From NCBI RefSeq assembly GCF_900109885.1, contig NZ_FOBS01000012.1, positions 37,206-101,205 of the forward strand: a stretch of 64,000 bases of DNA. The letters run 5' to 3'. Source of the DNA: Syntrophus gentianae. Its GTDB lineage: Bacteria; Desulfobacterota; Syntrophia; Syntrophales; Syntrophaceae. Of this stretch, positions 43,265-52,320 are shown in pieces (the stretch's first letter is position 1; each line of letters opens with the position of its first letter). Under the pieces are notes generated by a model, which had not been told where the DNA came from, did not search any database, and saw only the letters and a list, made by a program, of their open reading frames with translations. A program made the translations under genes and the position numbers.

Positions 43265-44848
43265 TCAGTGGGCCGAGGATTTCAGCTTCCGGCGGATGAG
43301 GCTGAGCATGGATACCATTTCGTCACTCTTCAACAAGAAAGATGCGCCGAAGAATGTGAGGATGCCTGCGGCAATGCAGTAGGTGAGAAAGAGTACCCTG
43401 ACATGAAAGGAAGCTTCAATATTCCAGGGAAAGACGAGGGAAACGAGGTAAATGCTGACGGCCATCAGAGCCGAGGCCAGGAAGGTTTTCACCAGGGAGG
43501 CATAAAATCTCTGATTGAGATAACTCCCGACTTTCTTCCGAAGGATGAAGGAGAGCATCAGCACGTTGACGGCAGAAGCCGCAGAGGTGGCAAGGGCAAG
43601 CCCTCCATGCTTTAATGGGAACATCAGCAGGATACTTAGCCCGACATTGACCAGCAGGGATACGAAAGCGGCCTTCAACGGGGACCTTCTGTCCTGGAGC
43701 GAAAAAAAGGCGGAATCGATAACGCGGATGACGGAGAAGGCCCAGAGGCCGAGGGTATAATAAAGGAGGGCCTGGGCGGTCATGCGGGTCGAATAGGCAT
43801 CGAAGGCCCCCCTCTGAAAAAGTACGGAAACGATCGGTTCGCGCAGGGCGATCAGGGCCACGGTGGCAGGCACGGTGATAAAAAGGATAAGTCGCAGGGA
43901 AAAGGAAATGGTCTGCTTGAAATCATCGAAAAGTCCTTTGGCGACCTGTGCGGAAAGACTGGGAAGGCTGGCTGTACCCACGGCAATGGCAAACACCCCC
44001 AAGGGGAGCTCAACCACCCGATCGGCATAGTAAAGAAAGGAAACACTGCCCTTGGGCAATATCGAAGCCAGAATGGTGCCGATAAAGATGTTGATCTGAT
44101 AGATGCCGGAGCCAACCAGGGTGGGAATCAGGAGGCGTCCGATCCGTTTCATGCCGGGGTGTCGAAAGGAAAAATTCGGCTTCAGCCGCGCCCCCATTTT
44201 AATCAGAAAAGGCCATTGCATCGCCAGCTGCAGGACTCCGCCCAGCATGACGCCGATGGCGAGGGCGGTGATCGGCTGCTGAAAGCACCTGTGCAAAAGA
44301 AGCGTGGAGAGAATCATGGAGATGTTCAGAATGACCGGTGAAAGTGCCGGCGCCGCGAAGTGGCGGAGCGAGTTGAGAATTCCCATGCAAAGGGCAACGA
44401 GCGAGATAAAGAAAATATAGGGAAACATCAGCCGGGTCAGAAAGACCGCCAGATCAAACTGGGCAGGGTTCTTGATAAATCCGGGGGCCATCAGGGAGAC
44501 GATGAGCGGCGAAAGCAGGACGCCAGCCAGGGAGACCACGACAAGGAGAATAGAAAGGAAGGTGAGGGCGATGCTGGCCAGTTCAAGGGCGCTTTCCCTG
44601 GATTTCGTTTTGAGATATTCCGTGAAAACAGGGATAAAGGCAACGGTCAGGGAACCCTCGCCCAGAAGTCTCCGCAGGAGATTGGGAATCCGGAATGCGA
44701 CGAAGAAGGCATCCGTGGCGATGCCGGCGCCGAAGAAGGCAGCCACCACCATATCCCGGATAAATCCGAAAATTCGGCTCAACATCGTGGCCATTCCCAC
44801 GATTCCGGCGGCCCGGGCTACATTTTCATTTTCTCCACGATGGGACAT
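43265..44848 (-). CDS. murJ: Lipid II flippase MurJ
   Basis: MurJ flips the peptidoglycan precursor lipid II across the inner membrane. The 527-residue protein has about 14 hydrophobic segments of the MOP exporter fold and the MurJ N-terminal motif GMATMLSRIFGFIRDMVVA. The conserved ATDAFFVAFRIPNLLRRLL follows near 45. It is 3 bases downstream of yggU on the same strand, with serS downstream, forming a yggT-yggU-murJ-serS run. Confidence 0.95.
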   Translation of the reverse strand: MSHRGENENVARAAGIVGMATMLSRIFGFIRDMVVAAFFGAGIATDAFFVAFRIPNLLRRLLGEGSLTVAFIPVFTEYLKTKSRESALELASIALTFLSILLVVVSLAGVLLSPLIVSLMAPGFIKNPAQFDLAVFLTRLMFPYIFFISLVALCMGILNSLRHFAAPALSPVILNISMILSTLLLHRCFQQPITALAIGVMLGGVLQLAMQWPFLIKMGARLKPNFSFRHPGMKRIGRLLIPTLVGSGIYQINIFIGTILASILPKGSVSFLYYADRVVELPLGVFAIAVGTASLPSLSAQVAKGLFDDFKQTISFSLRLILFITVPATVALIALREPIVSVLFQRGAFDAYSTRMTAQALLYYTLGLWAFSVIRVIDSAFFSLQDRRSPLKAAFVSLLVNVGLSILLMFPLKHGGLALATSAASAVNVLMLSFILRKKVGSYLNQRFYASLVKTFLASALMAVSIYLVSLVFPWNIEASFHVRVLFLTYCIAAGILTFFGASFLLKSDEMVSMLSLIRRKLKSSAH

Positions 44849-44851
44849 TTT

Positions 44852-45199
44852 TTACTTTCTATCCCGAGGTCTCTTGAGAACGGAGCCCTCTCCTTGACGT
44901 TCCGTCTGAAGCATCAGGGAAAGACGGGCTTCCAACTGTTCCCGTGTCAATCCGTCAATCTGGATGATTTTCTTCCTCGACTTTTGCCCATGAAGAATGC
45001 TCATCTGTCCCTTCTTTATTCCCAGCAGTTCGGAAAAGAATTCCAGGCATTCCTCATTGGCTCTTCCTTCCACCGGTGGTGCGGTGAGCTTCAGCCGGAT
45101 AATACCCTCCTGAATCCCGGCGAAGGCGCATTTGGACGACCTGGGCAGCACCTGGACGAGGAAGGAAACACCATTTTTTCTTTCCTGGATTTCGATCAC
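44852..45199 (-). CDS. YggU/DUF167 family protein
   Basis: The 115-residue cytoplasmic protein has the DUF167 core: VQVLPRSSK near 18, IKLTAPPVEGRANEECLEFF near 37 and GQKSRKKIIQIDG near 72. The tail (about 88-115) is charged and not conserved. YggU-like proteins have no proven role. The gene typically follows yggT, as here with a 34-base gap. Confidence 0.88.
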   Translation of the reverse strand: MIEIQERKNGVSFLVQVLPRSSKCAFAGIQEGIIRLKLTAPPVEGRANEECLEFFSELLGIKKGQMSILHGQKSRKKIIQIDGLTREQLEARLSLMLQTERQGEGSVLKRPRDRK

Positions 45200-45233
45200 G
45201 AACAGCCTTTGAGGTATCCGTCAATTCTGCGGA

Positions 45234-45533
45234 TCAGCGGAGGGCTGTGGCCATCTGTTCCATGGTATGGACCACAAAGGTCTGCAGAAACATGATGACC
45301 AGAATGACAATGAGAGGAGAGAGATCAACCCCGATATTCCGGAGGGGAAGCCAGCGCCGGACCGGTGTCAGAACGGGTTCGGTCACCCGGTACAGGAACA
45401 TGACAATGGGATTGTAAGGGTCGGGATTGACCCATGAAATGACGGCCCGGGCAATCAATATCCACATATAGAGGGTCAGGACGATATCCAGAATTTTGGC
45501 CAGGGCCAGAACGAAATTTTCGGCGATGAGCAT
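45234..45533 (-). CDS. YggT family membrane protein
   Basis: The 99-residue protein has two membrane segments (about 8-28 and 70-92). Between them is the YggT motif region WILIARAVISWVNPDPYNP and a PVLTPVRRWLPLRNIGVDLSP stretch. The family is linked to cell division and envelope functions, but its mechanism is unknown. AAAGGAG before the ATG at 45533 sets the start. It is divergent from proC. Confidence 0.9.
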   Translation of the reverse strand: MLIAENFVLALAKILDIVLTLYMWILIARAVISWVNPDPYNPIVMFLYRVTEPVLTPVRRWLPLRNIGVDLSPLIVILVIMFLQTFVVHTMEQMATALR

Positions 45534-45861
45534 AACGACTCCTTTGGGAGCTGATATATATGAAAAGCTGTTGCTATCATAAAGATGGGGAGAGTGCAAA
45601 GGAAACGTTTCCTCCTTCCGCAGCGTTTTTCAAGGTTGACAGGTCCGGAAAAATAGGCCATCGTCGTAGCCGGCACGAACTCTGGAGAGGAGGGTAACGC
45701 CGGTTTCAGAGATAAGCTGTCTGCGTTGGCCCTCTTTTCGGATTCTCGACAGACGGTTACGGTTTGTGTTCATCTGGGACGCTTCGGTCTGGACAGCCTG
45801 TTGATATTTTTGATCTGGAATTGATGCAGACAAAGGGAGATAAAGGAGGAATTTCGGAGGT
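45534..45861. other. Divergent intergenic region between yggT and proC
   Basis: It contains the perfect palindrome GGAAACGTTTCC at 45601-45612, identical to the core of that at 22841-22852. A minus-strand frame at 45630-45773 has no ribosome binding site and I do not call it a gene. Confidence 0.4.
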
Positions 45862-46680
45862 ATGTTCGATAATCAGAAAATCGGGATGATCGGTTGTGGA
45901 AAAATGGGTTCCATTCTTTTGAGGGGGATTCTTCGTTGCTCCCTTGTTCCGCAAGGAAACATCCGGGTTGCGGATGCCGTGAAGGAGCGCATCGAAGAAA
46001 TCCGTGAAGGCTATCCAGGCGTTCGATCAGCAGAAAACAGAGACCTCGTGCGAGAGTCGGACATCCTGATCCTGGCGGTGAAGCCTCAGAATATGCCGGC
46101 TCTCTTGAATGAGATATCCGCCGATGTTAATCCCCGGCAATTGATTATTTCCATTGCCGCAGGTATCTCCACCAAGGCTATTGAAAAACACCTTGCCGGA
46201 CCGGTTCGAGTTGTGCGGGTTATGCCCAACACGCCGGCCCTTGTAGAAGAAGGCGCGACCGCTCTGGCCGCAGGTTCTTCCGCCACGGCAGAGGATCTTG
46301 AGACCGCCGTCCGGATTTTCGAAGCCGTCGGATCGACGGTCACCGTTTCGGAAAATCTCATGGATGCCGTGACGGGCCTCAGCGGCAGCGGACCGGGATA
46401 TGTCTTCGTCATGTTGGAAGCCCTGGCCGATGCCGGCGTTCTTCTGGGACTGCCGCGCGACATCGCCCTCAAATTGGCAGGGCAGACCTTCCTGGGGGCC
46501 GCAAAACTCTGTCTTCAGGCAGGCAAGCACCCGGGAGAACTCAAGGATATGGTGACGTCTCCAGGGGGAACGACCATAGCCGGGTTGAAAGCCCTCGAAG
46601 AAGGTCGATTGAGGGCCACCCTGATCAGGGCCGTGGAGGCGGCAGCCCTTCGTTCCAAAGCCTTGGCCGGGGATGAATAG
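45862..46680 (+). CDS. proC: Pyrroline-5-carboxylate reductase
   Basis: ProC reduces pyrroline-5-carboxylate to proline with NAD(P)H, the last step after ProA. The 272-residue protein has a Rossmann start IGCGKMGS (about 8-15). The active-site region VMPNTPALVEEGATA lies near 117 and the C-terminal helix signature LSGSGPGYVFVMLEALADAG near 173 (about 20 residues). GGAGG precedes the ATG. It converges on rng. Confidence 0.96.
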   Translation: MFDNQKIGMIGCGKMGSILLRGILRCSLVPQGNIRVADAVKERIEEIREGYPGVRSAENRDLVRESDILILAVKPQNMPALLNEISADVNPRQLIISIAAGISTKAIEKHLAGPVRVVRVMPNTPALVEEGATALAAGSSATAEDLETAVRIFEAVGSTVTVSENLMDAVTGLSGSGPGYVFVMLEALADAGVLLGLPRDIALKLAGQTFLGAAKLCLQAGKHPGELKDMVTSPGGTTIAGLKALEEGRLRATLIRAVEAAALRSKALAGDE

Positions 46681-46695
46681 GAAACGGGAAAAAAG

Positions 46696-48600
46696 TTAAA
46701 CGACCGGTTCCTTTTCAACGGTTTCTTGATGATTCCCAGAGCCTTGCGAATCAAAGGGTGAATCGGAAGGTTTATTCTCAATGGGTTCGACGAGAACGGG
46801 GGGAGAAAAGACGCTGCTCTCGTCCGTTTCTGTCCTCTCGGACACCTGGTTGTTTTCAGGGGTATCCTGGGGAGAAACCGAACCGGCGGCGGAGTCGATT
46901 TTTTCTTCCGGTTTCCTGCGCCGACGACGTGGGCGCCGTCGGCTCTTTTTCTTGGCTGGTTCAGCAGCAGCGGGCTGTTCTTCCGGAGAAGACGATTCGA
47001 GCAATGGTGATTGCTGATCTTCCGGAAGATCAGGGACAAAAAGATCCACCTCTCTGTAGGAAGCCGATTCAGCCTGCCCGGCGAGCTTTGTTTCCCCGGT
47101 CGTTTCGGGAATATCTGCCAAAACTTCACGGGCAACAGCAGAAATGACCGCATGGTCCCAGATCATGTCCGCTTTTCCGGAGACATGAACAGAGAGATCG
47201 TACATGCTTTCGATTCTCTGAATATCACTTCGCTTCTGGTTGAGCAGGTAATCCGCAATTTCATGGGGAACGGTGACCTTCAGGGCGCTTGCCTTTTCTT
47301 TGGCGGCTTCCGATTCAATCTTCCGGAAAGCGCTGAGAGCCGTGTATTCCAGGGAGGGTCGAACTCCGCGTCCCGTACAGAAGGGACAAGCGGTATAGCT
47401 GATTTCCTGTATTGTGGAATGCTTCTTCTGGCGTGAAAGTTCAAGAATGCCGAATTTCGAAATCCGGGACAACTGAATCCGAGCGCGGTCGAGGGTCAGG
47501 GCCTTTTTGAAAGTTTTTTCCACTTCAGCCTCATGCTTCCGGTCCATCATGTCAATGAAATCGATGGCGATCAGTCCCCCGAGATCTCGCAGGCGGAGCT
47601 GACGGGCGATTTCTTCTGCGGCTTCCAGATTTGTCTTAAAGGCCGTGTCTTCCACATTCTTTTTGTTGGAGCCCCGTCCGGAGTTGACGTCGATGGTGAT
47701 CATCGCTTCCGTGGGACAGATGACGATGGAGCCGCCGCTCTTGAGTTCCACCCGTTCCTGGTAGATCTCACGAATCTGTTCCTCGAGGTTGTAGCGGCCG
47801 AAAACGGGCAATCTTTCCTTGTACTGCTTGATCATCCGAAGATTCCGGGGGACGACGGTCTTGCAGTAGGCTCTCATCTTGCGATAGGTGTCGATATCAT
47901 CAACGAGGATTTCTTCAATTTCCGAGGTGAAATAGTCCCGGAGACTGCGCACGCCGAAATCGCTTTCCTGATAGATCAGGGCCGGCGCCGGCTCTGTTTC
48001 CGCACTCTTCTGGATTTCCTTCCAGAGTCTCAGCAGGTGCTGATAATCCCGGGAGAGTTCCTGCTTGGTTCGATTAATGCCGGCCGTCCGGACGATAAAC
48101 CCCATTCCTTCATCAATTTTGATCTGTTCCACCAGGGTCTTGAGCAGCTTCCGGTCTTCTTCATCCTCGATTTTCCGGGAAATGCCGCTGCTGTGCTTAT
48201 TGGGCAAGAGAACAAGGTAACGTCCCGGCAGGGATAAGTAAGTGGTCAGCAGGGCCCCTTTCCGTCCGCTGACTTCCCGGGCCACCTGAACGATGACTTC
48301 CTGTCCGGTTTTGAGCGTCCCTCGGGGATTGGAACCCTCCCGCCCGTTGTCCTTCTTTTCCGTGAAGTAGTCCGGACTCACATCCCGCAAGGGCAGAAAA
48401 CCATCCTTGCCGACGCCGAAATTGACAAAGGCTGCCTGAAGGCCGCGTTCAACCTTGAGGACAATGCCCTTATAGATGTTTCCCGTGATAGGTTCCCGCA
48501 GGGACATCTGGATGTTAAATTCCACGAGTTTGCCATCTTCAACAATGGCCATGCGTTTCTGTTCCATATGAACAGCGTTGATCAACATGATATGTTTCAT
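46696..48600 (-). CDS. rng: Ribonuclease G/E
   Basis: This endoribonuclease processes rRNA and decays mRNA at AU-rich sites. The 634-residue protein has an S1 domain (about 40-125) and RNase H-like and DNase I-like parts with the catalytic ITIDVNSGRG near 300. The zinc-link CPFCTGRG lies near 402. After about residue 500 the tail is charged, with an Arg/Lys-rich block (RRRPRRRRRK), then acidic. It may bind RNA or partners, like a short RNase E scaffold. The ATG at 48600 follows AAGGAAT; the frame from 48624 is less likely. Confidence 0.95.
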   Translation of the reverse strand: MKHIMLINAVHMEQKRMAIVEDGKLVEFNIQMSLREPITGNIYKGIVLKVERGLQAAFVNFGVGKDGFLPLRDVSPDYFTEKKDNGREGSNPRGTLKTGQEVIVQVAREVSGRKGALLTTYLSLPGRYLVLLPNKHSSGISRKIEDEEDRKLLKTLVEQIKIDEGMGFIVRTAGINRTKQELSRDYQHLLRLWKEIQKSAETEPAPALIYQESDFGVRSLRDYFTSEIEEILVDDIDTYRKMRAYCKTVVPRNLRMIKQYKERLPVFGRYNLEEQIREIYQERVELKSGGSIVICPTEAMITIDVNSGRGSNKKNVEDTAFKTNLEAAEEIARQLRLRDLGGLIAIDFIDMMDRKHEAEVEKTFKKALTLDRARIQLSRISKFGILELSRQKKHSTIQEISYTACPFCTGRGVRPSLEYTALSAFRKIESEAAKEKASALKVTVPHEIADYLLNQKRSDIQRIESMYDLSVHVSGKADMIWDHAVISAVAREVLADIPETTGETKLAGQAESASYREVDLFVPDLPEDQQSPLLESSSPEEQPAAAEPAKKKSRRRPRRRRRKPEEKIDSAAGSVSPQDTPENNQVSERTETDESSVFSPPVLVEPIENKPSDSPFDSQGSGNHQETVEKEPVV

Positions 48601-48834
48601 ACGATTCCTTTTTGCGTAAGGCATCCGTCGTTGCGGATTGCAGCCCGACTCTTTTTGATCTGGGCTTTCCTTATGGCGTCTTAAATTATTTTTTGTACCA
48701 AGTTGCCAATCCGCGGCTCACGAAATCGGCAGGCTGATCGGTGTCCAGATTTCTATCAGGAAACTGCGTCGTCTCTGTTCTTCCGCCGCCAACACGCCTT
48801 GAGATCCTTCCGGCATGCAGCCTGGTTTATAAAC
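48601..48834. other. Leader region of rng
   Basis: On the minus strand there are two small hairpins close to the start: AGCCC/GGGCT, and GCAATCCG paired imperfectly with CGGATGC. Such 5' leaders are used for autoregulation by RNase E in E. coli; that role here is speculative. Confidence 0.3.
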
Positions 48835-49443
48835 TTACATAAATTCGGAAACATCTCCCTTTCCCACTCTGAGAATCTCCACATAATCGTCGATCAAGCT
48901 GATGACCGTGGAAGGTTCCGAGGAGGGGATGTCCCCATTAACGATCACATCCACACGATGTTTGAATAATTTTTCAATTTCTTCAGGATCATTCAGATAC
49001 GTATCGTCATCGGCCTTTACGCTGGTGCTGATGATGGGTTGTCCAAGTTCAGCTACCATGGCCATGCAGATCCGATTGTCCGGTATCCGAATCCCTGTTG
49101 TCTGTCTTTTGGGAAGAATGATTTTTGGGACAAGCCTGGATGCCTGAAGAATAAAAGTATAAGGTCCGGGAAGATAACGCTTCATGGTCTTATATGCGAA
49201 ATCGGTTACCTGGGCATACCTGCTGATATCTTTAAGATCGGCGCAGATGAAACTGAGAGGTTGCTTTTTGTTTCTTCTCTTGATCTCGTATATTTTTTCG
49301 ATTCCTCGTTTATTGAAGAGACTGCACCCAAGACCATAAACCGTATCGGTTGGATAGATCACGATTCCACCGTCCAGCAGGACTTCGGAAACTTTCTTTA
49401 TCAGTCTGGTCTGGGGATTCTGACTGTTTATTGATAACAGCAT
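48835..49443 (-). CDS. Sua5/YciO/YrdC family protein
   Basis: The 202-residue protein has the YrdC fold with PTDTVYGLGC (about 33-42), KRRNKKQPLSF near 55, PGPYTFIL near 92, RIPDN near 117, and STSVK near 139. TsaC/Sua5 proteins make threonylcarbamoyl-AMP for t6A tRNA modification. The KRRNKKQPLSFIC stretch differs from the KxRP of TsaC and is closer to YciO, whose role is uncertain. So it could be the cell's TsaC or a YciO paralog. Confidence 0.85.
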   Translation of the reverse strand: MLLSINSQNPQTRLIKKVSEVLLDGGIVIYPTDTVYGLGCSLFNKRGIEKIYEIKRRNKKQPLSFICADLKDISRYAQVTDFAYKTMKRYLPGPYTFILQASRLVPKIILPKRQTTGIRIPDNRICMAMVAELGQPIISTSVKADDDTYLNDPEEIEKLFKHRVDVIVNGDIPSSEPSTVISLIDDYVEILRVGKGDVSEFM

Positions 49444-49576
49444 GGGGAAGGTACTTTCAGTCTCATAAATATATTTTTATCAGGCATTTCAATTAACATA
49501 AAATAATAAATATATCAATGAACTTATAACACTATGGAATGGAACGTTTGTAGTTTATGGTTACAACGCGGCAGAA

Positions 49577-49624
49577 TAAAATAACCCCTTGTCATCCCTT
49601 TGCATTTAAAGAAGGACAAGGGGT
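49577..49624 (-). terminator. Terminator of cimA
   Basis: ACCCCTTGTC (49584-49593) pairs with GACAAGGGGT (49615-49624). On the minus strand it is followed by the T-rich TTATTTTATT, just downstream of cimA. Confidence 0.75.
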
Positions 49625-49681
49625 ATTTTACTGGGTCCGGTAATGTTTCAAGAGGATCTTCCGGATAATTTCCTGTTCTGT

Positions 49682-51280
49682 TTAGTCCTCTTTATGGTGC
49701 TTATTGAGTTTATCCTTGCAGAGCTTGTATTGAATGCTGTCCACCAGGGCGTGCCAACTCGCTTCAATCACGTTGGTGGAGACTCCGATGGTGCTCCAGA
49801 CTTCCTCGTCGTCCCTTGAGTCGAGGAGGACCCTGACCTTGGCGGCGGTTCCATCGGCGCCTTCGAGCGTTCGGACCTTGAAGTCTATCAGGTGCACCTC
49901 GCTGATCTGAGGATAGAATTTCAGCAGGGCCTTGCGCAGGGCGTTGTCCAGGGCGTTGACCGGGCCGTTGCCTTCGGCGGCGGTCAGTTCCTCTTCATCG
50001 CCCACGACAATCTTGATGGTGGCCTGGGTCAAGGAGGGGTTGTTTTCCGTTTTGGCGTTGATGATATTGAAGCATTCCAGCACGAAGGGCTCCTTGAATT
50101 CACCGGTGATCTTTTTCATCAGTAAGGACAGAGATCCGTCCGCAGCGTCGAATTGGTAGCCTTCATCTTCCATAATCTTGATTCTCTTCACAATTTTGGT
50201 GCTCATGGCGTCCTTTGTTCCCAGATCTATCCCCAGCTCCCTGGCTTTGTACTCAATGTTGCTCTTGCCGGAGAGGTCGGAAACAAGGACGCGCTGCTGG
50301 TTGCCCACGAGCTCAGGCTTGATATGTTCATAAGCGGCGGAATTTTTCAGAATGGCGCTCACATGAACGCCGCCTTTGTGGGTAAAGGCACTGCGACCGA
50401 CGAAGGGCCTCGAGTTCTGAGGCGGAATATTGGCCACATCACTGATGTAATGGGATAGATTTGTCAGTTGCCGGACGGAGGCGTCAGGCAGACAGCGTCG
50501 ATTCATCTTGATCTGGAGATTGGCGATGATGGGAATCAGATCGGCATTGCCGCACCGTTCGCCATACCCGTTGATGGTGCCCTGAACCATGGTTACCCCG
50601 GCATGAACGGCGGCAATGGAGTTCGCGACCGCAAGGTCGCCATCATTGTGGACATGGATTCCCAGGGGAGCCTCCGGCAGGATTTTCCGAATGTGCGTCA
50701 CGATTTCCGTCAGTTCATGGGGCAGTGTGCCTCCGTTGGTGTCACAGAGAACGAGAAAGTCCGCTCCTGCCGTCCAGGCCATTTCGAGTGTCGAGAGGGC
50801 ATAATCCCTGTTTCTTTTGTAGCCGTCGAAGAAATGTTCCGCATCATAGACGACTTCCTTGCTGTTCGCTTTAAGATAGGCTACCGATTCCCGGATCATG
50901 GCGAGATTTTCTTCCAGAGGGATGGTCAGGATATCGGTGACATGGAGATCCCAGGATTTTCCAAAGATCGTGACAGCCGGAGTATCCGCAGCCAGCAGGG
51001 TCTGAATATTCTCGCAATCTTCAACGCGGACATTTGGCCTGCGGGTGCTGCCGAAAGCCGTCAGCCGGGCATTTTTGAACCGGACGCGCTTTCCCAGTTC
51101 AAAAAAGCGCATATCCTTCGGGTTGGAACCCGGCCACCCCCCCTCAATATAATGAAAGCCCATTTCATCGAGCCTCTGGGCGATCCGCAGTTTCTCTTCC
51201 GCGGAAAAATTGACTCGCTCACCCTGGGTGCCATCCCGGAGGGTGGTGTCATAGATTAATACATCCGTTTTATCCGTCAT
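49682..51280 (-). CDS. cimA: (R)-citramalate synthase
   Basis: CimA condenses pyruvate and acetyl-CoA to citramalate, the start of a threonine-independent route to 2-ketobutyrate and isoleucine. The 532-residue length and the DTTLRDGTQGE start fit CimA rather than the roughly 510-residue LeuA. There is a TIM barrel with HVHNDGDLAVANS near 215 and GGVHVSAI near 303, and a C-terminal regulatory LeuA dimer domain (about 390-520). GAAGGAG precedes the ATG. The leader upstream has an Ile-rich peptide and a terminator/antiterminator pair, which supports a role in isoleucine synthesis. Confidence 0.95.
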   Translation of the reverse strand: MTDKTDVLIYDTTLRDGTQGERVNFSAEEKLRIAQRLDEMGFHYIEGGWPGSNPKDMRFFELGKRVRFKNARLTAFGSTRRPNVRVEDCENIQTLLAADTPAVTIFGKSWDLHVTDILTIPLEENLAMIRESVAYLKANSKEVVYDAEHFFDGYKRNRDYALSTLEMAWTAGADFLVLCDTNGGTLPHELTEIVTHIRKILPEAPLGIHVHNDGDLAVANSIAAVHAGVTMVQGTINGYGERCGNADLIPIIANLQIKMNRRCLPDASVRQLTNLSHYISDVANIPPQNSRPFVGRSAFTHKGGVHVSAILKNSAAYEHIKPELVGNQQRVLVSDLSGKSNIEYKARELGIDLGTKDAMSTKIVKRIKIMEDEGYQFDAADGSLSLLMKKITGEFKEPFVLECFNIINAKTENNPSLTQATIKIVVGDEEELTAAEGNGPVNALDNALRKALLKFYPQISEVHLIDFKVRTLEGADGTAAKVRVLLDSRDDEEVWSTIGVSTNVIEASWHALVDSIQYKLCKDKLNKHHKED

Positions 51281-51302
51281 GATCTTCTGTCTCCTTCATT
51301 TT

Positions 51303-51347
51303 TGAACAAAAAAAACCGTTATCGGTTTGACCTGATAACGGTTTTTT
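51303..51347 (-). terminator. Attenuator terminator hairpin in the cimA leader
   Basis: A 14-bp stem is formed by 51310-51323 and 51334-51347. On the minus strand it ends in a run of eight T residues, 30 bases before cimA. The 9-base segment 51329-51337 overlapping its 5' arm is exactly complementary to 51378-51386 inside the leader peptide frame, which gives an alternative antiterminator pairing. Confidence 0.85.
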
Positions 51348-51368
51348 GGGAATTTATTTTGTAACAGA

Positions 51369-51452
51369 CTACCCCCCTATCAGGTCCCGATCTATATCGG
51401 GGCTAATTATGCCGATAATAATTATTGCTGAACTGATATTGGAGGTGAACAT
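51369..51452 (-). CDS. Isoleucine-rich leader peptide of cimA
   Basis: The 27-codon frame starts ATG at 51452 and ends TAG at 51369-51371. It has nine isoleucine codons, including four in a row (ATA ATT ATT ATC) followed by GGC ATA ATT. It lies 22 bases upstream of the terminator hairpin. A TTG five codons upstream has AAGAGAG nine bases before it and may be the true start. Ribosome stalling at the Ile codons when Ile-tRNA is scarce would favour antitermination. This is the arrangement of ilv attenuators; here it precedes citramalate synthase. Confidence 0.8.
   Translation of the reverse strand: MFTSNISSAIIIIGIISPDIDRDLIGG
51378..51401 (-). promoter_or_regulatory. Pause hairpin and antiterminator arm in the cimA leader
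   Basis: CCCGAT-ATAG-ATCGGG (minus strand, 51386-51401) forms a first hairpin. Its downstream flank GACCTGATA (51386-51378, minus) can instead pair with TATCAGGTC (51337-51329, minus), which blocks the terminator. Confidence 0.7.
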
Positions 51453-51564
51453 TGCCAAGGTCAAAACACCAAACTCTCTTAAATTCTAAATTAACAAGTG
51501 ATTTTACATTCCCTTACTGAGTTTTATGAGGTTTGTCAATAACAAAATAGGATCTTTGAGGAAT

Positions 51565-52221
51565 TCAGGTCAGCAGGTCGAGAATTTCAACGGCACGGTT
51601 GAGCACCCGGTCGGCGCCGGAAGCGGTCAGCATAGCGGCGGAAGAATGTCCGGTAAGGACCCCGATCGTATAGGTCCCCACCTTCCGACCCAGACCGATG
51701 TCCAGAGGATGGTCACCGACCATCACGGCCTGGCCTGGATCTGCATCCAGAAGGGTGAGCGTCCGGAGGAGATGATCCGGGTGCGGTTTGACATTGGTTG
51801 TGTGATTTCTGCTGAGCAGAACGTCGCAGTAGTCTTCGATTTCAGGGAAAACGCAGGTCAGGGCGGCGTGACAATTCCGCGTGATGATCCCGACGGCATG
51901 ACCCCGCTTTTTAAGCGTTTTCAGAAGGGTAAGCGTACCGCTCAATAAAACGCTTCTGCAGGCGGCCTCTATTTCAATTTCTTCGATCAGAGCATGCGCC
52001 GCGCGAAAAAAGGCCGCTGACCCTGACTGATCTTCTCTCGAAATCCGTTCCCGGACCGCTTCGATCAACTCCAGAATAAGCAGGTCCTTCAGGGACTCCT
52101 CATCCGCAATTCCGTATTCCCTCGAAAGGGAAATCACGCGGGCTTTCATGATTTTGAAATCGATGTTCAACTCGGCAAGTGTTCCGTCAAAATCGAATAC
52201 AAAGGCTTTGAAGCTTTTCAT
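51565..52221 (-). CDS. HAD-superfamily hydrolase (phosphoglycolate phosphatase-like)
   Basis: The 218-residue protein has HAD motif I FDFDGTLAEL (about 8-17), motif II in GIITRNC near 110, a lysine in the VKPHPDHLL region near 140, and motif IV VGDHPLDIGLGR near 165. A helical cap lies between motifs I and II. The substrate is unknown; phosphoglycolate phosphatase and sugar phosphatases share this layout. The start is uncertain: the ATG at 52221 has GGGAG 12 bases upstream, while 52233 and 52263 are also in frame. It is followed downstream by the cimA leader. Confidence 0.82.
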   Translation of the reverse strand: MKSFKAFVFDFDGTLAELNIDFKIMKARVISLSREYGIADEESLKDLLILELIEAVRERISREDQSGSAAFFRAAHALIEEIEIEAACRSVLLSGTLTLLKTLKKRGHAVGIITRNCHAALTCVFPEIEDYCDVLLSRNHTTNVKPHPDHLLRTLTLLDADPGQAVMVGDHPLDIGLGRKVGTYTIGVLTGHSSAAMLTASGADRVLNRAVEILDLLT

Positions 52222-52320
52222 CGGGGTCGGCATCTCCCTGTGTCTTGAAGAATGACTTTCCAATTCAGAAGAAGAAAAGGCAAGAATTTTTTATTCGGAA
52301 ATAACGAAAACTTCGCTTTT

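Noticed and set aside
45630..45773. Minus-strand frame of 47 codons between yggT and proC
   Set aside because: No ribosome binding site, composition rich in Arg without a fold pattern; likely chance.
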